Shown: piece by piece, positions 1 to 18,589 of the stretch
Numbering within the stretch: the stretch's first letter is position 1
How the letters are laid out: each line of letters opens with the position of its first letter
From: Hirundichthys speculiger
Taxonomy: Eukaryota > Chordata > Actinopteri > Beloniformes > Exocoetidae
Assembly (NCBI GenBank): GCA_018398805.1
Contig: JAGFBZ010002268.1
Span: forward strand, 930,001-994,000
DNA length: 64,000 bases
Reading direction: 5' to 3'
Notes under the pieces: model-generated
The model's input: only the letters and a program-made list of their open reading frames with translations
Database searches by the model: none
What the model was told of the DNA's origin: nothing
Made by a program: the position numbers and the translations under genes

Positions 1-2
1 AC

Positions 3-6068
<6,066 letters not shown>

Positions 6069-8440
6069 GAAAGATCCTTCATCCACTCATTTCCTGCGCA
6101 CCACGTCCACCATCTGAGACTTAAAACACAGATAAGAGGAGCAACATGAGTACTGAAAGAAGAAAATCCTTCCCATTCACCCTCTGCTTGTCCCTCCTCC
6201 TGACCAGCTGTCAGTAGCACTTTTTCATATACATGTTGTTGTTTTTTTGTGAAAGGGGACAAGTGCATTAATGCAGTACGATGATAGTGATGTTAGTAGG
6301 CTTTCAATATATTATTCAAAATTATTCCTTTTTGTTAATCATTATCTTTGGCATCTCAGGGCCAGAAAGGCTGGATTTTTTCTTTCTTTCCTCTTATGTT
6401 GAAATCTTATGATTTTTTTTTTTTTTTTTAATGTTTTGTTTTGTTTTGTTTTTTGTACAGATCGTAAATTGAACCGCAAACTTAGAAAACGAATTACATT
6501 TTTTATGCATTAGTCCCAAATTTGAAAAACATGTAAGGTTGTTTTAAATGTTTTAAATTGTTTAACTTGACTTTGTTTCTCTTTTGGACTTTTGATAAGT
6601 TTTGCAGACATCTTCAAATGTACCTTTGCGACAGACTGAAATTGATTGATACAATGTAAGGCGTCAAGCTCATTGTGTGAAGGAATAAGCTCAGCAGGAG
6701 TATTTTTGGGTTTCATGTTGTCCTTTTATGCATCTAGTGCTACTCACAAATGGTAAATAACATGTCTTTATACATTTGAGCTTCAAACAGAAACAAAATA
6801 TCAGCAAAGGATCAGTCAAATTTAGGATTAGACCTGTTCCTCTTTGTTGATAGAGGATCATACTCTGATTTGAACTGTCACTCAGAATACTGACAGGTAG
6901 GAGATAGGAAGAGCACACAAGAGGTATGACACCATAAAGCTTTATGAGAGTACTTAAAGATAGTGGAATTAAGCGTCAGCAGGAGGAGGATGCACTCTTG
7001 TAAAAATATGATATTCCTGTATAGCAATGTTGAAAGTGTCAGAGGTTTATGTAAAATACATCCTGTATTAATTGCAGAAGCTTTTCCAATTTACACAATA
7101 ATTTTGCATAATTTTATGTTGTTGTAGTGTATAAAATCTGCATCTGCAAAGGACTTGAAAACATCTGACATTCTACACTATTCTGCAGACGTTTAGTTGA
7201 GCGAGTATGCTTGCTTGTTTTGTGGATACTTGTCAGAAGGCGTTGGAGGAGAAGCTGGAAAGACAGCAGGAAGATGGCTTTACTTTTCTTACTATTCTCT
7301 CCCTGCAGTCCATTACATTGGTCTTATTTTTAGCCATACTGAAACTCAGGACTGAAAATATCTGAAATATAAACAGAAACCAGTGAAAAGGAAAGATAAA
7401 TTACTCTTGAGGTAAGTCTATTTTAATACCAAGTATTTTTGTAGGACAGTGAGGTTATAACTTTGTCTGCCCCAAACCGATGTTACGCACAACATGAAAA
7501 AACATTGCTGGCAGGCCTGAGTTGTATTTTTCTGCTTGTCAGTGTGAGGCAGTTTGAGTACAAAGCAATGCTTTATGCAAAGGGAAATATTTAGACAGAG
7601 ACTTGTAAAAGAAAACAGCAGTGTCTCAAAATTTGTTGTTTCCTTCTTTTTTTTTTTTTTTTTTTTTCAAATATTCATGCCTGTGTACATAACGTGTATA
7701 TGACCGTTGAGATGGAAGCAGGAGGACAAAAAAGGAGGTGAAAAACAATGAAAAGGAAAAAGAAAAATGATGGTATGTTGCTGAAATAGAAAAGCAAAGT
7801 CATACCTTCAGTTTCCTTTCAAGCGCCCACTGTGATGGAAGTAGAGCGACTTCCTTCTGGTTTTATGTGAGACAAAGACTCAGTGGGTGAACATGAACAA
7901 TATTTGGAATATTCAGTCTGTGTTTATTTACATTAAACTGGCTCTTGATGCCTGTGCCAGCCCACTGGTACTGAGCTGAAACATTTTAGGAACTCAAGTA
8001 AACAGCAAAGTCACAAGATGTCACCCTTATTACAGGGAGACATTCATTTCTTTTAAAATGCTTACTTTTAAACCTGCAGACTAAAATGTTGAATTGTTTC
8101 AGAAACAGTAGCATCTACCAGTCTGAGACAAACCAGCAGCCTTTAATGATGAGATCTTTAATCCCATGGTTAATGCAATTACCCAGCAGGGGATATTTTG
8201 AAAGCAAATTTGTCATTTTTATACACTCTGCAAGTTGTAGCGCTTGTGTTTCTTTCTCTGTTTAAACTGTTCACTGTAATCATTAGTTGTGATCTTCACT
8301 CCTCTGATCCAAATTTGTCTCTTTGGATTTATTGTGTAAAATTATACCTATTATTTTTCTTTCTCTGCCTATAAAAAGTGGATGTGATGCTTTATATTTT
8401 TGTGCATTACTGTTACAAATAAAACACAACTTGTGGTGAA
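6069..8440 (+). other. smad3: Probable smad3 3' untranslated region
   Basis: AT-rich sequence after the smad3 stop. It has no transposon signature apart from T runs at 6411-6430 and 7647-7668. The first convincing poly(A) signal is AATAAA at 8418-8423, followed by a GT-rich segment. SMAD3 has a long 3' UTR in other vertebrates, so about 2.4 kb is plausible. Transcript data would be needed to fix the end. Confidence 0.5.
8418..8423 (+). terminator. Candidate smad3 poly(A) signal
   Basis: Canonical AATAAA with a GT-rich stretch (TTGTGGTG) about 10 bases downstream. Chosen as the first canonical hexamer I found downstream of the stop codon with a suitable downstream element. Confidence 0.45.
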
Positions 8441-8524
8441 ATGGAAATTCTCAAGCCTCATTAAAAGGAATCTAAAGTTGGATAGAAAAAAACCCTCATC
8501 TTTGCTTTCAGATTTACTTTTTTC

Positions 8525-8570
8525 TTTTTTTTTTTTTTTTTTTTTTTTTTGGGGGGGGGGGGGGGGGGGG
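8525..8570 (+). repeat. T26-G20 homopolymer junction
   Basis: An uninterrupted run of 26 T passes directly into 20 G. No transposon is recognisable on either side. The rest of 8441-9230 is unremarkable AT-rich sequence. Confidence 0.9.
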
Positions 8571-9229
8571 CAATAAATAAAATTAAAAAAGCTTATAACA
8601 GGTATCTAAGGAGATATTTCGGGTTTTAAATCCTGCTTGTCTCCTTAGAATCTCCTTAGAAGTGTTTTCTTGTCTTTAGTGGATAATCTTATGCTTAAAA
8701 GCAGAAACAGTAATTACAAGCCACAAGGGACACTATTGTTTCTATACTTGTCACTATGGTACAAGCTAGTTTAAGATGTAAGCATAGTTGCTGTCAAAGA
8801 GACACAGCATAGCTTTGAACATAAAGACAGCCTTTGTTATGATGCCCTTCAGGTAAAAAGGGCTGAGCATGCTGCCAGACAGCAGAAACCATTTCACTAT
8901 GGTGACACAGTCTGTCCATGAGACAAATAACTGTTAAAGGAAGAGACCAAATACCAGGAGTATGATTGCACTGAAGTAAAAGCAGCCCACACACCAGCAA
9001 AAAGAAATCATTGTGGGTTGTTTTTAATGAATATCTTTTGTATCCTTTTATCCAAAGCTGGAGCAGAAATCTTCCAAGGAGGCATTCTGAGCTTCGCTCC
9101 AGACAAGCCTTCAATAATTAACTGGTCTGCAGGAGAGTCAAACACAGGACAAAAATGAATCATTGACTGAGACTGCAATCAAGAGCAGCCACAGCAAGGA
9201 TGGATGGAATGCTTTTTCAATTTCAACTA

Positions 9230-9880
9230 TTCAATATTTTTTATATAGCTCCTTTCAAACTCAAGTGCAACTCAAAGTGCTTCAGAGAATAAAACAGAAC
9301 ATAAAACAGATGACAAATAAAAGTTAAAAACAGTGATAAAACACATGCATCAAAGTATAATACAAACAAGTGTAGTAAAACTAGTATAAATAAGCATAGT
9401 TTAAAACAAAAATTAAAAACATAAACAACCATAGGCAGACTGAAACCAGCAGACTGAGACCAACGTGCTCTGGGAGGTTCATATGGAAAAACTAGGTCTT
9501 TTAGATAAGACGGGGCTTGGCCATTTAGGGCTTTATATCCCATAAAATACCTATATGCCTAGAATTTTGAATTGAATTCTAAGCTGAACAGGTAACCAGT
9601 GAAGTAAAGGCTGAAACAGTGGAGATGTGATCTCTGTTGCCAGCACCTGCTAAAACTCTGGCACCAGCATTTTGGATTTACTGAAGCACTTTAATAGAAT
9701 TATTTTGGATATCGAGCTAAAATGGCATCGCAGTAGTCCAACCTTGATGTAACAATGGCATGTATTAGTCTTTCTGTCTCAGAATGGGAAAGGATGTTCC
9801 TGATTTTTGAGATATTACAGAGATAGAAGAAAGTCACTCTAGCAACCTGACTGATATGTGGTTCAACACATCCAGACACA
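9230..9880 (-). mobile_element. L2/CR1-like non-LTR retrotransposon fragment (reverse transcriptase C-terminus and 3' UTR)
   Basis: On the minus strand the region around 9757-9723 reads VTSRLDYCDA and that ending near 9460 reads YKALNGQAPSYLKDLVFPYE. Both are hallmark motifs near the C-terminus of L2/CR1-clade reverse transcriptases. Stops and frameshifts between them show it is dead. The adjoining 9240-9330, with a 'caagtgcaactcaaagtgct' segment, is the usual 3' untranslated part of such elements. Confidence 0.75.
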
Positions 9881-10985
9881 AGTTATTTTTAAATTAACTG
9901 GCTGGAGGAAGCCATCTTCAGATAATAATTTCAACATAGAAATACTCATAATGCCACATATTGTTCTGCTTGTGTAACTAAACTAGCATTATGTAAGAGC
10001 TCATCTCACAAGACATGCACACTTGTGAAAATGGAACCTGTTATATTAGATAACATGTCTGCTGTCAGTGTGGACATTATGTTCATTGCTGAGCCTATTA
10101 ACAATATAAAATGGTGAGCTTGTTAGTGACCTGCTTTAATTTCAACACTGCCATCTGTTGACCAGAGAGAGATTACCATCAGGCCCGATTCAGTGATTTT
10201 TAATACACTTTCCTTCAATTTTTTAACTAGGGTCTGATCAAGTGTTGATTTAAGTTTTTATTAACAATTACGTTTACTGAAAACCTTAGTTTCGAATCTC
10301 AAATCTCATTAGGTTCAAAGCAAACCGGACATCATTTATCCACAGGTAAAAGAGTCAAAACAGTGGTCTAGTAGTGGCAGTAAAAGAGTCCAAACTGTCT
10401 TGAGTGGCTGTGAGGTTTGGATAAAAGTCATGCAAGATGATTCAGGCTTGGTTCGGCATCGCCACCGAGAGACTTTGACTTTGATTATCTTACTGTCCCA
10501 AATAAACTTTTAATTGTCAAATCTGTTTGGTGTTTGTTTAATGTTGAGTACAAAGTTCTCCTTAGTGCTGTTGAGTAATGCAAGAAATGTTGAGGAATTT
10601 CAAGTGTAAAGGCCAAGAGTGTGAGTCTAAGCTAGACACCTGTAATCTCTGAGCCCTGATGCAATGGCTTTGCTTCAAGAACCGTCATTCAGCTGCTGAA
10701 ATAAGCACATGGTCAAGGGATAACAGAGAAGCTTACTAAAGTACTACAATACGGAGCTAAATTCACAAATGCTACTCAAAACTTTATTTTAAGTGGCACT
10801 TTATTGTGCATAGGAAGCCCTATATTAACCTGAAAAAAAAAGGAAAAAAAAAGTTTCTGCCAGAAGTTTGTCAAAGAGCAACTTAACAAGCTGTAATGTT
10901 TGTGTACTGTGAATTTCCATTGTGGACTGAGCACTATGTATGTTGCAAAAAATGCACACCTTAGCAGCTACAAGACATAATTCCA
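9881..10985. other. Intergenic, nothing recognised
   Basis: About 1.1 kb without transposon ends, tandem repeats or convincing open frames. Confidence 0.7.
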
Positions 10986-10989
10986 ATAA

Positions 10990-11445
10990 TATAGTGGAGG
11001 ACGCATCGTGATTTGGACTTGCTTTACTGCTTCAATGGCTTGGACCACTTGGACCATCAAGGAGGGAAAATGAATTCCCCAAGTTTTCTTAAATATCATC
11101 GAGAAAAATGTCAGAGTGGCTGTCCTGCAGCATCTGGATCTTAGATGATGCAGCAGGACACTGACTAAGCATCAAGATCAATCCACCATAGAATGGTTTC
11201 AGAAAAAAGAAATCTGTCTTTTAGAGTGGCCCCAGTGCTCAGACCTTGAGCTCACAGAAATACTCTGGAATGACCTGAAGAAATCATTCACACCAGACAC
11301 CCAACAAATGCATCTGAACTGAAGGAGCTCTGTAAAGAAGAATGGTCAAAAATTCATTTTGAGTGTTGTGCAGGTCTCATGCAGAGCTACTGATGACGGT
11401 GGTCACTGCTACCAAAGGAGGTTCGACCCAGCTCCAAACTCCAAG
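10990..11445 (+). pseudogene. Tc1/mariner transposase C-terminal remnant
   Basis: Broken frames on the + strand follow a fish Tc1 transposase: a degraded GGRIVIW segment (about 11000), a degraded counterpart of the QQDNDPKHTS segment (about 11145-11190), then EWPQCSDLELTEILWNDLKK (about 11223-11283), matching the EWPSQSPDLNPIE block. After that comes a KEEWSKI-like stretch. Stops and indels are frequent. No intact terminal repeats were found. Confidence 0.75.
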
Positions 11446-11693
11446 GGTTCTGTCTTTTCCCTCCAGCACTCCAAATGTTTAGCAGGAGAGTTCAGTAAGA
11501 ACATGAGAGAAATAATAATTCGTTATTATTTTCATGTGGATGCTTTTATTTTTTCCAGAAACCCAGACCTTAATTCTCTTAATTCTCTCTTAATTCTGTC
11601 CTCCTCTCTGACACCTCTCTCCTTACTTTTTCCTGCTCTCTGTTTACATCTTGGGCTCCATCCCAACTTAGAGTCCTGAGAAATGCTCCATGT

Positions 11694-11990
11694 GTGTGTC
11701 TGCCAGGCGGAGAGAGGCTCAGGCTGCAGCGTTATCAGGATTCAGCAGCCACCAACCTGATGGCGTGGCTGCAGGTGGCTCGGTTACAGCTGTCTCTGGA
11801 CAGCAGCGGGGACGCAACCCAGCACGACAACCAACATGGGCACAGACTTCCTCCAACCGGCTGCTGTTGGCCCTCTGCCTACATGTTGCCCTCTCCCATG
11901 CAAAGCATCCTCTGTGCTAGCCAACTCTCATCCACCAGCTGCATCAACCGCGCAGGAGAGGAAATGCCACAGACATTTTACTTGTGGTAG
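11694..11990 (+). other. Exon-like open segment of unknown identity
   Basis: An open frame runs on the + strand from 11694 to a TAG at 11988-11990. A pyrimidine-rich tract and GTCTGCCAG at 11698-11706 could serve as a splice acceptor. From there the frame reads GGERLRLQRYQDSAATNLMA, then WLQVARLQLSLDSSG. GC content is above that of the surroundings and no transposon match is apparent. It lies where the human locus has AAGAB and IQCH, but I do not recognise it as part of either. It could be a terminal exon of a diverged gene, a relic, or chance. Confidence 0.3.
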
Positions 11991-13435
11991 ATGTTTAATT
12001 TTGCCCCTTGAGGCAATTTTCTGCTCCAGTTTTCTGTCAATATATTCCAAAACCAAGCATTGCAGCCTAAAGTATATGTACCGCTCTATCTTATGTACTT
12101 TCACTGTTGATTGATTTATATTAATGATGAAGATCAAAGAGTAGGTCAACAGTAAAGCTCAAAGAACAGAGGGAAAAGAACAACCATAAAAGTGGGGAAA
12201 AGACCCAGTGAAGGAAACATATTTACTGACGTCCATGGGCTGTCACCACTCTGATTAATGGACGCTGGAATCCCTGCCTGGTGAAAAGGTGTTGTTGGGG
12301 TGTAGAAAAAGCCCAGGCACCGACCCAGAACTAATAGCATTCGACTTGAACAAGCTGTCCAACCTGAGAGAGGGAGTCTCTGCTGCTGTTGGTGCTGCAC
12401 CAGGCTTGAAAGAAGGCGAAAAAAGAAAAGTTAGAAACGCAAAACCCACTGTAGTCTTTCAACTTTGAACACCTGCATCAATGGCATCAATTTATTTATT
12501 AGCACACAACTAGATTTAATAAATGTGATAATCACCATAGTTCTGATGCCACTGCGTCACATTGGTTCAGTGAAGGAACAAGGCCTGTTGCTTTTTTAAG
12601 CAAAAAGTTGCATGTATAGATTAACAAATAAACTTCAGAATGCCGACAAGTTTTTCTTGTTTTGTTTTGTTTTGGGGTTTTTTGTTAACATATTAAGTTA
12701 ATTGTCTGCAAAGCCCCAAAGTACTTTAAATCTTCAGTGTTTCAGTGGTTATTATGAGGCCACAACAACTTTATATTCTGGCATCTATGCGCTCAATATA
12801 GAAATATTTTCCCCCTGTAATGGCCAATAAGGGGCTTCATCAGCTCTTGCTCACTTTTTCCTACAAAACGCCACAAAAGAAAGGTTTTGCTTCAAATCAT
12901 CTGCAGCTTGCTTTTGCCAAGAACATCATCCTGCCGAAGTTGTTTTTGCTGAGGGCAACAGAAAGCCCAACAGCTGGGACATAATGAAGCTTTCAGGCAC
13001 TTGTTCTCCCATCATGTAGCGCCAGCCCCTGTCTGCTTCCACCAGATGTTCCATGTGTTCTCTCCAAAATGGGGACAACAGCGAGCAATGCGGGAACCAG
13101 CTAACGCCACAGTGGATTCGTGATTATAGGGTGATAGCTGGGTTAATTGCTTGTTTCATGTTTACTGGGCGCGGCCCTGTCACTTGCTTGTCATCTTTCG
13201 TGTCATTGAGAATCAGTTTGACACAAACTAGATCTGTTGTTATCAGTTCTGCTGGTCTGGATGCAGTTAGGGGTCCATGAACGTAAGGTTAATGATTATT
13301 TGTAAAGATCAAGTGTCACTGGATGAACCATGTTTTTTTTATGTATTTGGTTCACCTTGAATGAAGGTGTGAGATCAGGGTCATATTCCACATGATGCAG
13401 GTTTTTTTTGTTGTTGTTACTGATAAACACAAGGT
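11991..13435. other. Intergenic, nothing recognised
   Basis: Unremarkable mixed-composition sequence. The overlapping frames at 12146-12449 (minus strand) have low-complexity or chance content. No transposon ends were seen. Confidence 0.65.
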
Positions 13436-13439
13436 CAAA

Positions 13440-13640
13440 ACCAACTACAGGATGGTTGTAGGTCAGGAGGTTAGAGTGGTCGTCCCTTAGAGGATTGCTG
13501 GTTTTATCCCCATGTCCTCAACCCAAAATGAAAGTATCCTTGGGCAAGATATTACTGCTCCTCTCTTCTTTGTTGCTTTGGAAAAAAAGATTCTCATCAA
13601 TTCGTTCAAGTATGCTGTGATGAATCACCATCAAATCCCC
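13440..13640 (+). repeat. Dispersed fish repeat fragment (SINE/tRNA-like wording)
   Basis: Contains 'aggttagagtggtcgtccc' and 'tatccttgggcaagatatta', phrases shared by a very common family of fish dispersed repeats. Ends and class are not determined. Confidence 0.4.
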
Positions 13641-15009
13641 AAAGTTTAACGTCTTAAATGGCCTTTTTCCATACTTAAAGTTTCTTCAGAGGCTTAGAAA
13701 TAAATGTGTATGTACCAAGTATTAAGTGTCACAGAAAACACTTGAGCTACAGAATATTTTTTAAAACAGTCTTAGGACTGAATGTTAAAAACGACATCAG
13801 ATTCGTTTCACAGAAAGAGAGACAACTTTTGTTTAGTTATTCCTCCGACAAGAAAAACATGCAACTAAACATCTGCGTACAATCAAAATGTGGAACAAAA
13901 CTACACTTCTTCAAGTCTAGCTCCCTATAGGTACCTACCTACAGCAAAGAGATAGCTCTTGTTGCCACCGCTGCTAACCTGTAAACAAATACAAACAAGT
14001 CATGAATGCAAACAAACATTTAAAATGGCTCTTCTTTAGGCCTGTGGTGAATGCCAGAAAGAATCGGTCAATAAAGCATAAAAAACCTTAATAACCCAGT
14101 GTTACACGAGTATTATTTACTAGATAGAGTCTCCTGCTGTTATTTTAATTCATTTGTTAACATATTACTGATGCTTCTCCTCATGCCGAGGTCCCAGAGA
14201 TGACCAGGTCTCTGGACTGACAGATGAATGAATAAATAGATTTTAGTCATTAGTTATTAATCTTTTATTACCAATTGATCAAGAAATTGATTCATTCAGA
14301 ACTCACTCAGAACTGAAGTGTGTTCAGTGACGTGCGTATTCACTTGTGTCCCATGAAAACTCACACAGAAGGGAAATGTTAGCAGAGAGAGCCAGCTGGC
14401 TGCTTCTCTGAGGGCTGTGCACGTATTCATAGAACTGGGATTCTGCCCAGTAACTGTTTCTATTTTGTAAATTCTACGCTCTCTATGGGCTATTGCTTAC
14501 CAAAGGTTATTAGGAATAAAAGTCCTTCCAGCTAGCACTATGTTGGTGTGAATGGCTTAAAGGAAAGCATCCGGTGGCTGAGCGAAGAAGGGAGGTGAAT
14601 GACATAATCACCCTCGAAGGAGGAACCAGCGGCTGTTAGAGTAGCACTTACAAAGTAGAACACACACGTAGAATCTAACACTGGAGGTGTACGAACTACA
14701 CTGAACTAATCACTCATGACTAGATGATAAAGAACCGTGATCTCAACCCTCAACATGCTGAGGAAGATGGCTACACTCCCTAAACTTTGTTCAGCTGGAG
14801 TTTTTTTTTCTTCTTGTTTTTTAAAGGTTTTTTTTTCTCCACTCTGTCACCTTGTGCTTACTCAGGATAGAGGATTACACCAAAGTGAGTATTTGTTACA
14901 ATCTATTTGGTTATTTAACTGGTTTGTTTTTATGAATTGTGAATTTGGACTGAAATGAATTGGATGATAGCTGAATTACAATGATTTGAACTGAATTTAA
15001 TTTGTATTA
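13641..15009. other. Intergenic, nothing recognised
   Basis: AT-rich sequence with T runs at 14802-14835. No element ends or coding signals were seen. Confidence 0.65.
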
Positions 15010-15607
15010 CCGTATTGGCCTGAAAAAGGGGCGATATTTTATTCTAGGAATCATATTTTCAAAAATGGGGGTCGTCTTATAGTCGAGGACTAGACTTTTT
15101 CTATTGTAATTACACATCTGCGCCACTAGATGGAGCCCGCACCTTGGTAACCAGTGAGAATGGAGGAACCACGCAGCCAACTGAGCAAAGGGCTTTGAAA
15201 GTTTTGTCCAGAAGTAGTTTTTTACTGACTGAATTATTTATTTTGTTCTTGAATAAAACTCGACTTCAATAGTTAGGCAGTTATTGAACTACATCATTGT
15301 AGCTTATTCCGTCATATTCTCAGATTTGAAGAGAACACATTTTTTCTAAAATAGTACCATACCTTGATCTTAAATAACATGGAAATCTGACACCAAAATA
15401 TGGTGCCATACTTCCTAAAAAAGATGAAATAATTAAAATGTTGTCATGTTATCTCTATGGGAGTTTTTTCTATAGTAATTTTCCAATTAAAAAAAAAAAG
15501 TTTTTTGAATAACCTTATTGCCTTCATCATATTTTTATTTTCCCAAAATGATATTTGAAAAATAGGGGTCATATATTCAGAGTCGTCCTATATTTGGGCC
15601 AGTACAG
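15010..15607. mobile_element. Non-autonomous DNA transposon with CCGTATTGGCC / GGCCAGTACAG ends
   Basis: The left end CCGTATTGGCC and the reverse complement of the right end (CTGTACTGGCC) match at 9 of 11 positions. Inside each end is the phrase 'ggggtcgtctta' or 'ggggtcatatattcagagtc', a pattern seen in abundant vertebrate MITEs. About 600 bp, no coding capacity. I could not define a clean target duplication. Confidence 0.6.
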
Positions 15608-16033
15608 TAATTACATTGTCTTGAACTTTGCAACCTTTGTTTCCTTTTTACGTACAGAGCATAGAGATGAGTTGTTGTGAATTGGTGCTTTACAAGGTAT
15701 AGAAAAGTCAAATAAATTAAATGATTTACATGATCACATGAGAGCCGGATGATATGAAGAGTGGAGAAAAAAAATCACAAGCCCTTGAATCACGAGACCT
15801 TAGTTGTGATATAGTCTGAAGACCGTGAGCTGTACTTGACAACTGATACTGGAGACAGTATCTGGCTCAGATATGGAGGTGAAAGTCTCATGAGAGTTTC
15901 ATAGATGTGACGTGTGAACCAATGAATGCTACTATGTAAAGAAGGCCATTTTTACCAGAGAATTAAGCAGTTCTCAGCATTTGTGGCAGCATTTGTGGCA
16001 AGTCGAGTAGCAGAGTGATTGATTGTGTCCAAT

Positions 16034-16426
16034 TTATAGAGCAGCCATTCCCAAACTTCTGAAAACCATGGTGTAATTTGAAAGGTGAAAAATCTCTGCG
16101 GCCCACCCAAACCTTTAATAACAACTGTTGTCAACATACAGGACCAGGATCTGTTGTTCTGATATTAATGTAAGGGGTCAACAAATAAGGTGACACTTGT
16201 CATATAATGAGAAGATGACAGTAGAATAACACTTGTTTGTCTTCTTACTTCTTGATGTTTTTGTTTTTTATCATGTCATGAAAGTTTTACAGTAATTAAA
16301 AACATGTTTAAAAAAATCGAATTTAAAACATTTGTTTAGTTTTAATGACCTCTCACGGCCCACCTGCACTACCACGACGCCCACCAGGGGGCCGCGGCCC
16401 ACACTTTGGGAATCGCTGTTATAGAG
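16034..16426 (+). mobile_element. hAT MITE with perfect 8-bp target duplication
   Basis: The element itself is 16042-16418 (377 bp). Its ends, CAGCCATTCCCAAA and TTTGGGAATCGCTG, are inverted repeats with two mismatches. It is flanked by the direct repeat TTATAGAG at 16034-16041 and 16419-16426; 8 bp is the hAT hallmark. It is non-coding and shares its body with the decayed copy at 3494-3880. Confidence 0.92.
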
Positions 16427-17378
16427 AGTAGCATTTGCATGCATGTTGGTAGATTGTTTCCTTGTAACCTAATCATGGGAGGATGATCTTTCCAACAATT
16501 ATATCAAATAAAAAAATACAATTCCACTGTTTATGTAGCATGGTGAAAATTGACGCTAAAGGCTTCCCTCTGAATTGATTCGTAGGGTCATGAAAAAAAT
16601 GGTACTATATGGTGACATCACTGGTGTGAGACTGGAGCAACAGACCAGACTTCTTCACACATGAGAGCACACACGGGCCAAGAAGACTGTTGTGTATCTA
16701 ACTAGTTGTGCATTTGTGCTACTGTCACTGTGAGTGTGTGTGTGTGCGTCTGTGTGTTTGTGCTATGTTAAGATGCATTATTCGTTAATTACATCCTTCA
16801 ATCTACCCCTTGCCTGTGGAATCATGTTGCAGGCTAAATGAAATAACTGAGACAGGATGCTTTTACATATGTAATTAATTAAAATCATATCATTTAAGAT
16901 CCTCTCAGTTCCCACTAAACTGGTAGAAGTTGAACCTTGTTTTCTTTAGGGCAAATGAAAAAATCTCTATGGGCCATCCTGTCACTGATCAATGCACTTT
17001 TAAATGTTTAACATCTGGCAAGCCACTGGAAAATGGCTTCTATGGCAACACTCTGTTGCCATCATCCTCTCATCATTAGCTTTCACCATTGCCCCAGGGT
17101 TCATAATGTCGTTAGCTTACACAGAGATGCTGTAAAGTGCTGCTACATGACGTTTCTTAGCTCCTTTTATTGAAGTAGCCCGCTATGCAACCATGCATTT
17201 TTGAATTTAAATTGAACTGAATTGTCCTATTTCATAGACACCACAGGGATATGAGACATGATGAGAACAGGGGCTTGATGACATCAGGTTTAGAATTTGG
17301 GTTTCAAAACCATTTTTGTTTATGGAAAATGAGCCATAAAGGATTTGATAATGTCCAAGTTGGCCTCCACAATCCTAT
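16427..17378. other. Intergenic, nothing recognised apart from a short GT tract
   Basis: A (GT)n-like tract lies at about 16731-16760. No other structure was seen. Confidence 0.65.
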
Positions 17379-17382
17379 CTTT

Positions 17383-17447
<65 letters not shown>

Positions 17448-17450
17448 TTT
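17379..17450 (+). repeat. (CTTT)n microsatellite
   Basis: An almost perfect CTTT/TTTC tetranucleotide array of about 72 bp. The long Ser/Phe/Leu and Lys/Glu/Arg frames over it are artefacts of the repeat. Confidence 0.97.
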
Positions 17451-17529
17451 CATGTATCTTAACACCAAACACCCATATTTGGCATAAAAGGTTTAACAAA
17501 GAAGTGGAATTTTTTAAGATTGCTCCACA

Positions 17530-17670
17530 AGTTTTAATCAGATACACAATCAAAATGATTAGCCGCCGCAATGACTGAAATTATTTAGTTGTAATTACAA
17601 ACAGATGGGAGGCTTTATTGCACTTAAGGCAATGATCTGCATGGGAAATGCATTGTGAACAAGAATAATT
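17530..17670. promoter_or_regulatory. Candidate conserved non-coding element
   Basis: Repeat-free block with ATGATTAG, GTTGTAATTACAA (a palindromic homeodomain-type site), ATTGCACTTAA and ATGATCTGCATGGGAAATGCAT. The density of TAAT cores and the lack of transposon features suggest an enhancer-type element. Conservation was not tested. Confidence 0.3.
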
Positions 17671-18589
17671 AAGAAGTTAAAGTCCTTGTTTCTTACAAGT
17701 GCCGTTTAAATAATCAAAACTATGATGTACATTAGTTTCAAATTAACAATATGAATACTTTGCCAAGAGCACCAGAAACATTCAAGCCTTGATTTATTTT
17801 TTTTTCCCCCTGTTGAACATACTGATTGGTTTTCTAGAGCAGCGTGTAAAAGCTGCAGCACCTCATGCTGAAATGTTTCGTAATACCCAAAGGCACATTG
17901 GGGAGACAGTAACTCGTCAGCTGAGTCAGTCTGTGCTGTCTTTTTGAATGCACCTTCTCTCTTATTATACACAGAGGGGGAAAAAAAAAATTTGTAATGG
18001 GTAGAGTAACATTACAATAACTATATTTTATTCATAAATAAGGAAGTTCTTTGTTTGTTTTTTGCTAATGAAGCAGTATTTCACGTCTCCGGTTCTCTTT
18101 GGCCCTCCCCTTGTATAAAAGGTATTTCATTCAGTCCAATAGTTTGATAAGACATACAGGATACTGCAACATCTGTGGGCAGCTACTGGCCTCTAACTGT
18201 CAACTACATCTTGTTAACAAGAAGAATGATCAAACTATTTCAAAAAAAATTTTGATCTTGCATATATGTGAAGTAGGGATCAGAAACTGGTATGAATGTT
18301 TTTGGAGAAAGCTTTAGTGCTAATGGATGTCCAATATTGTCCAGATATTTCTATTCCTTAGCTCAGTCCTGCAGTCCTTTGAACTATCAGTCCACAACAG
18401 GTAAATTACTTGCAGTTTACTCAGTGTCCAACAGATGTCACTAGAAGCTGCTCTTCCATGATGGTGGGTCATCCTCTCCATCAGAGCTGGCGTCTCCCAC
18501 TGAGTGCTGCAAGCTTACGTTCCCAAAATATACTCTAATTGTGAAAGTCTTTCTTTGAGCAACCATTAACAAGCAGTTTACATCTTATT

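Noticed and set aside
17251..17578. Open frames of Ser/Phe/Leu and Lys/Glu/Arg repeats
   Set aside because: They translate the (CTTT)n microsatellite at 17379-17450.
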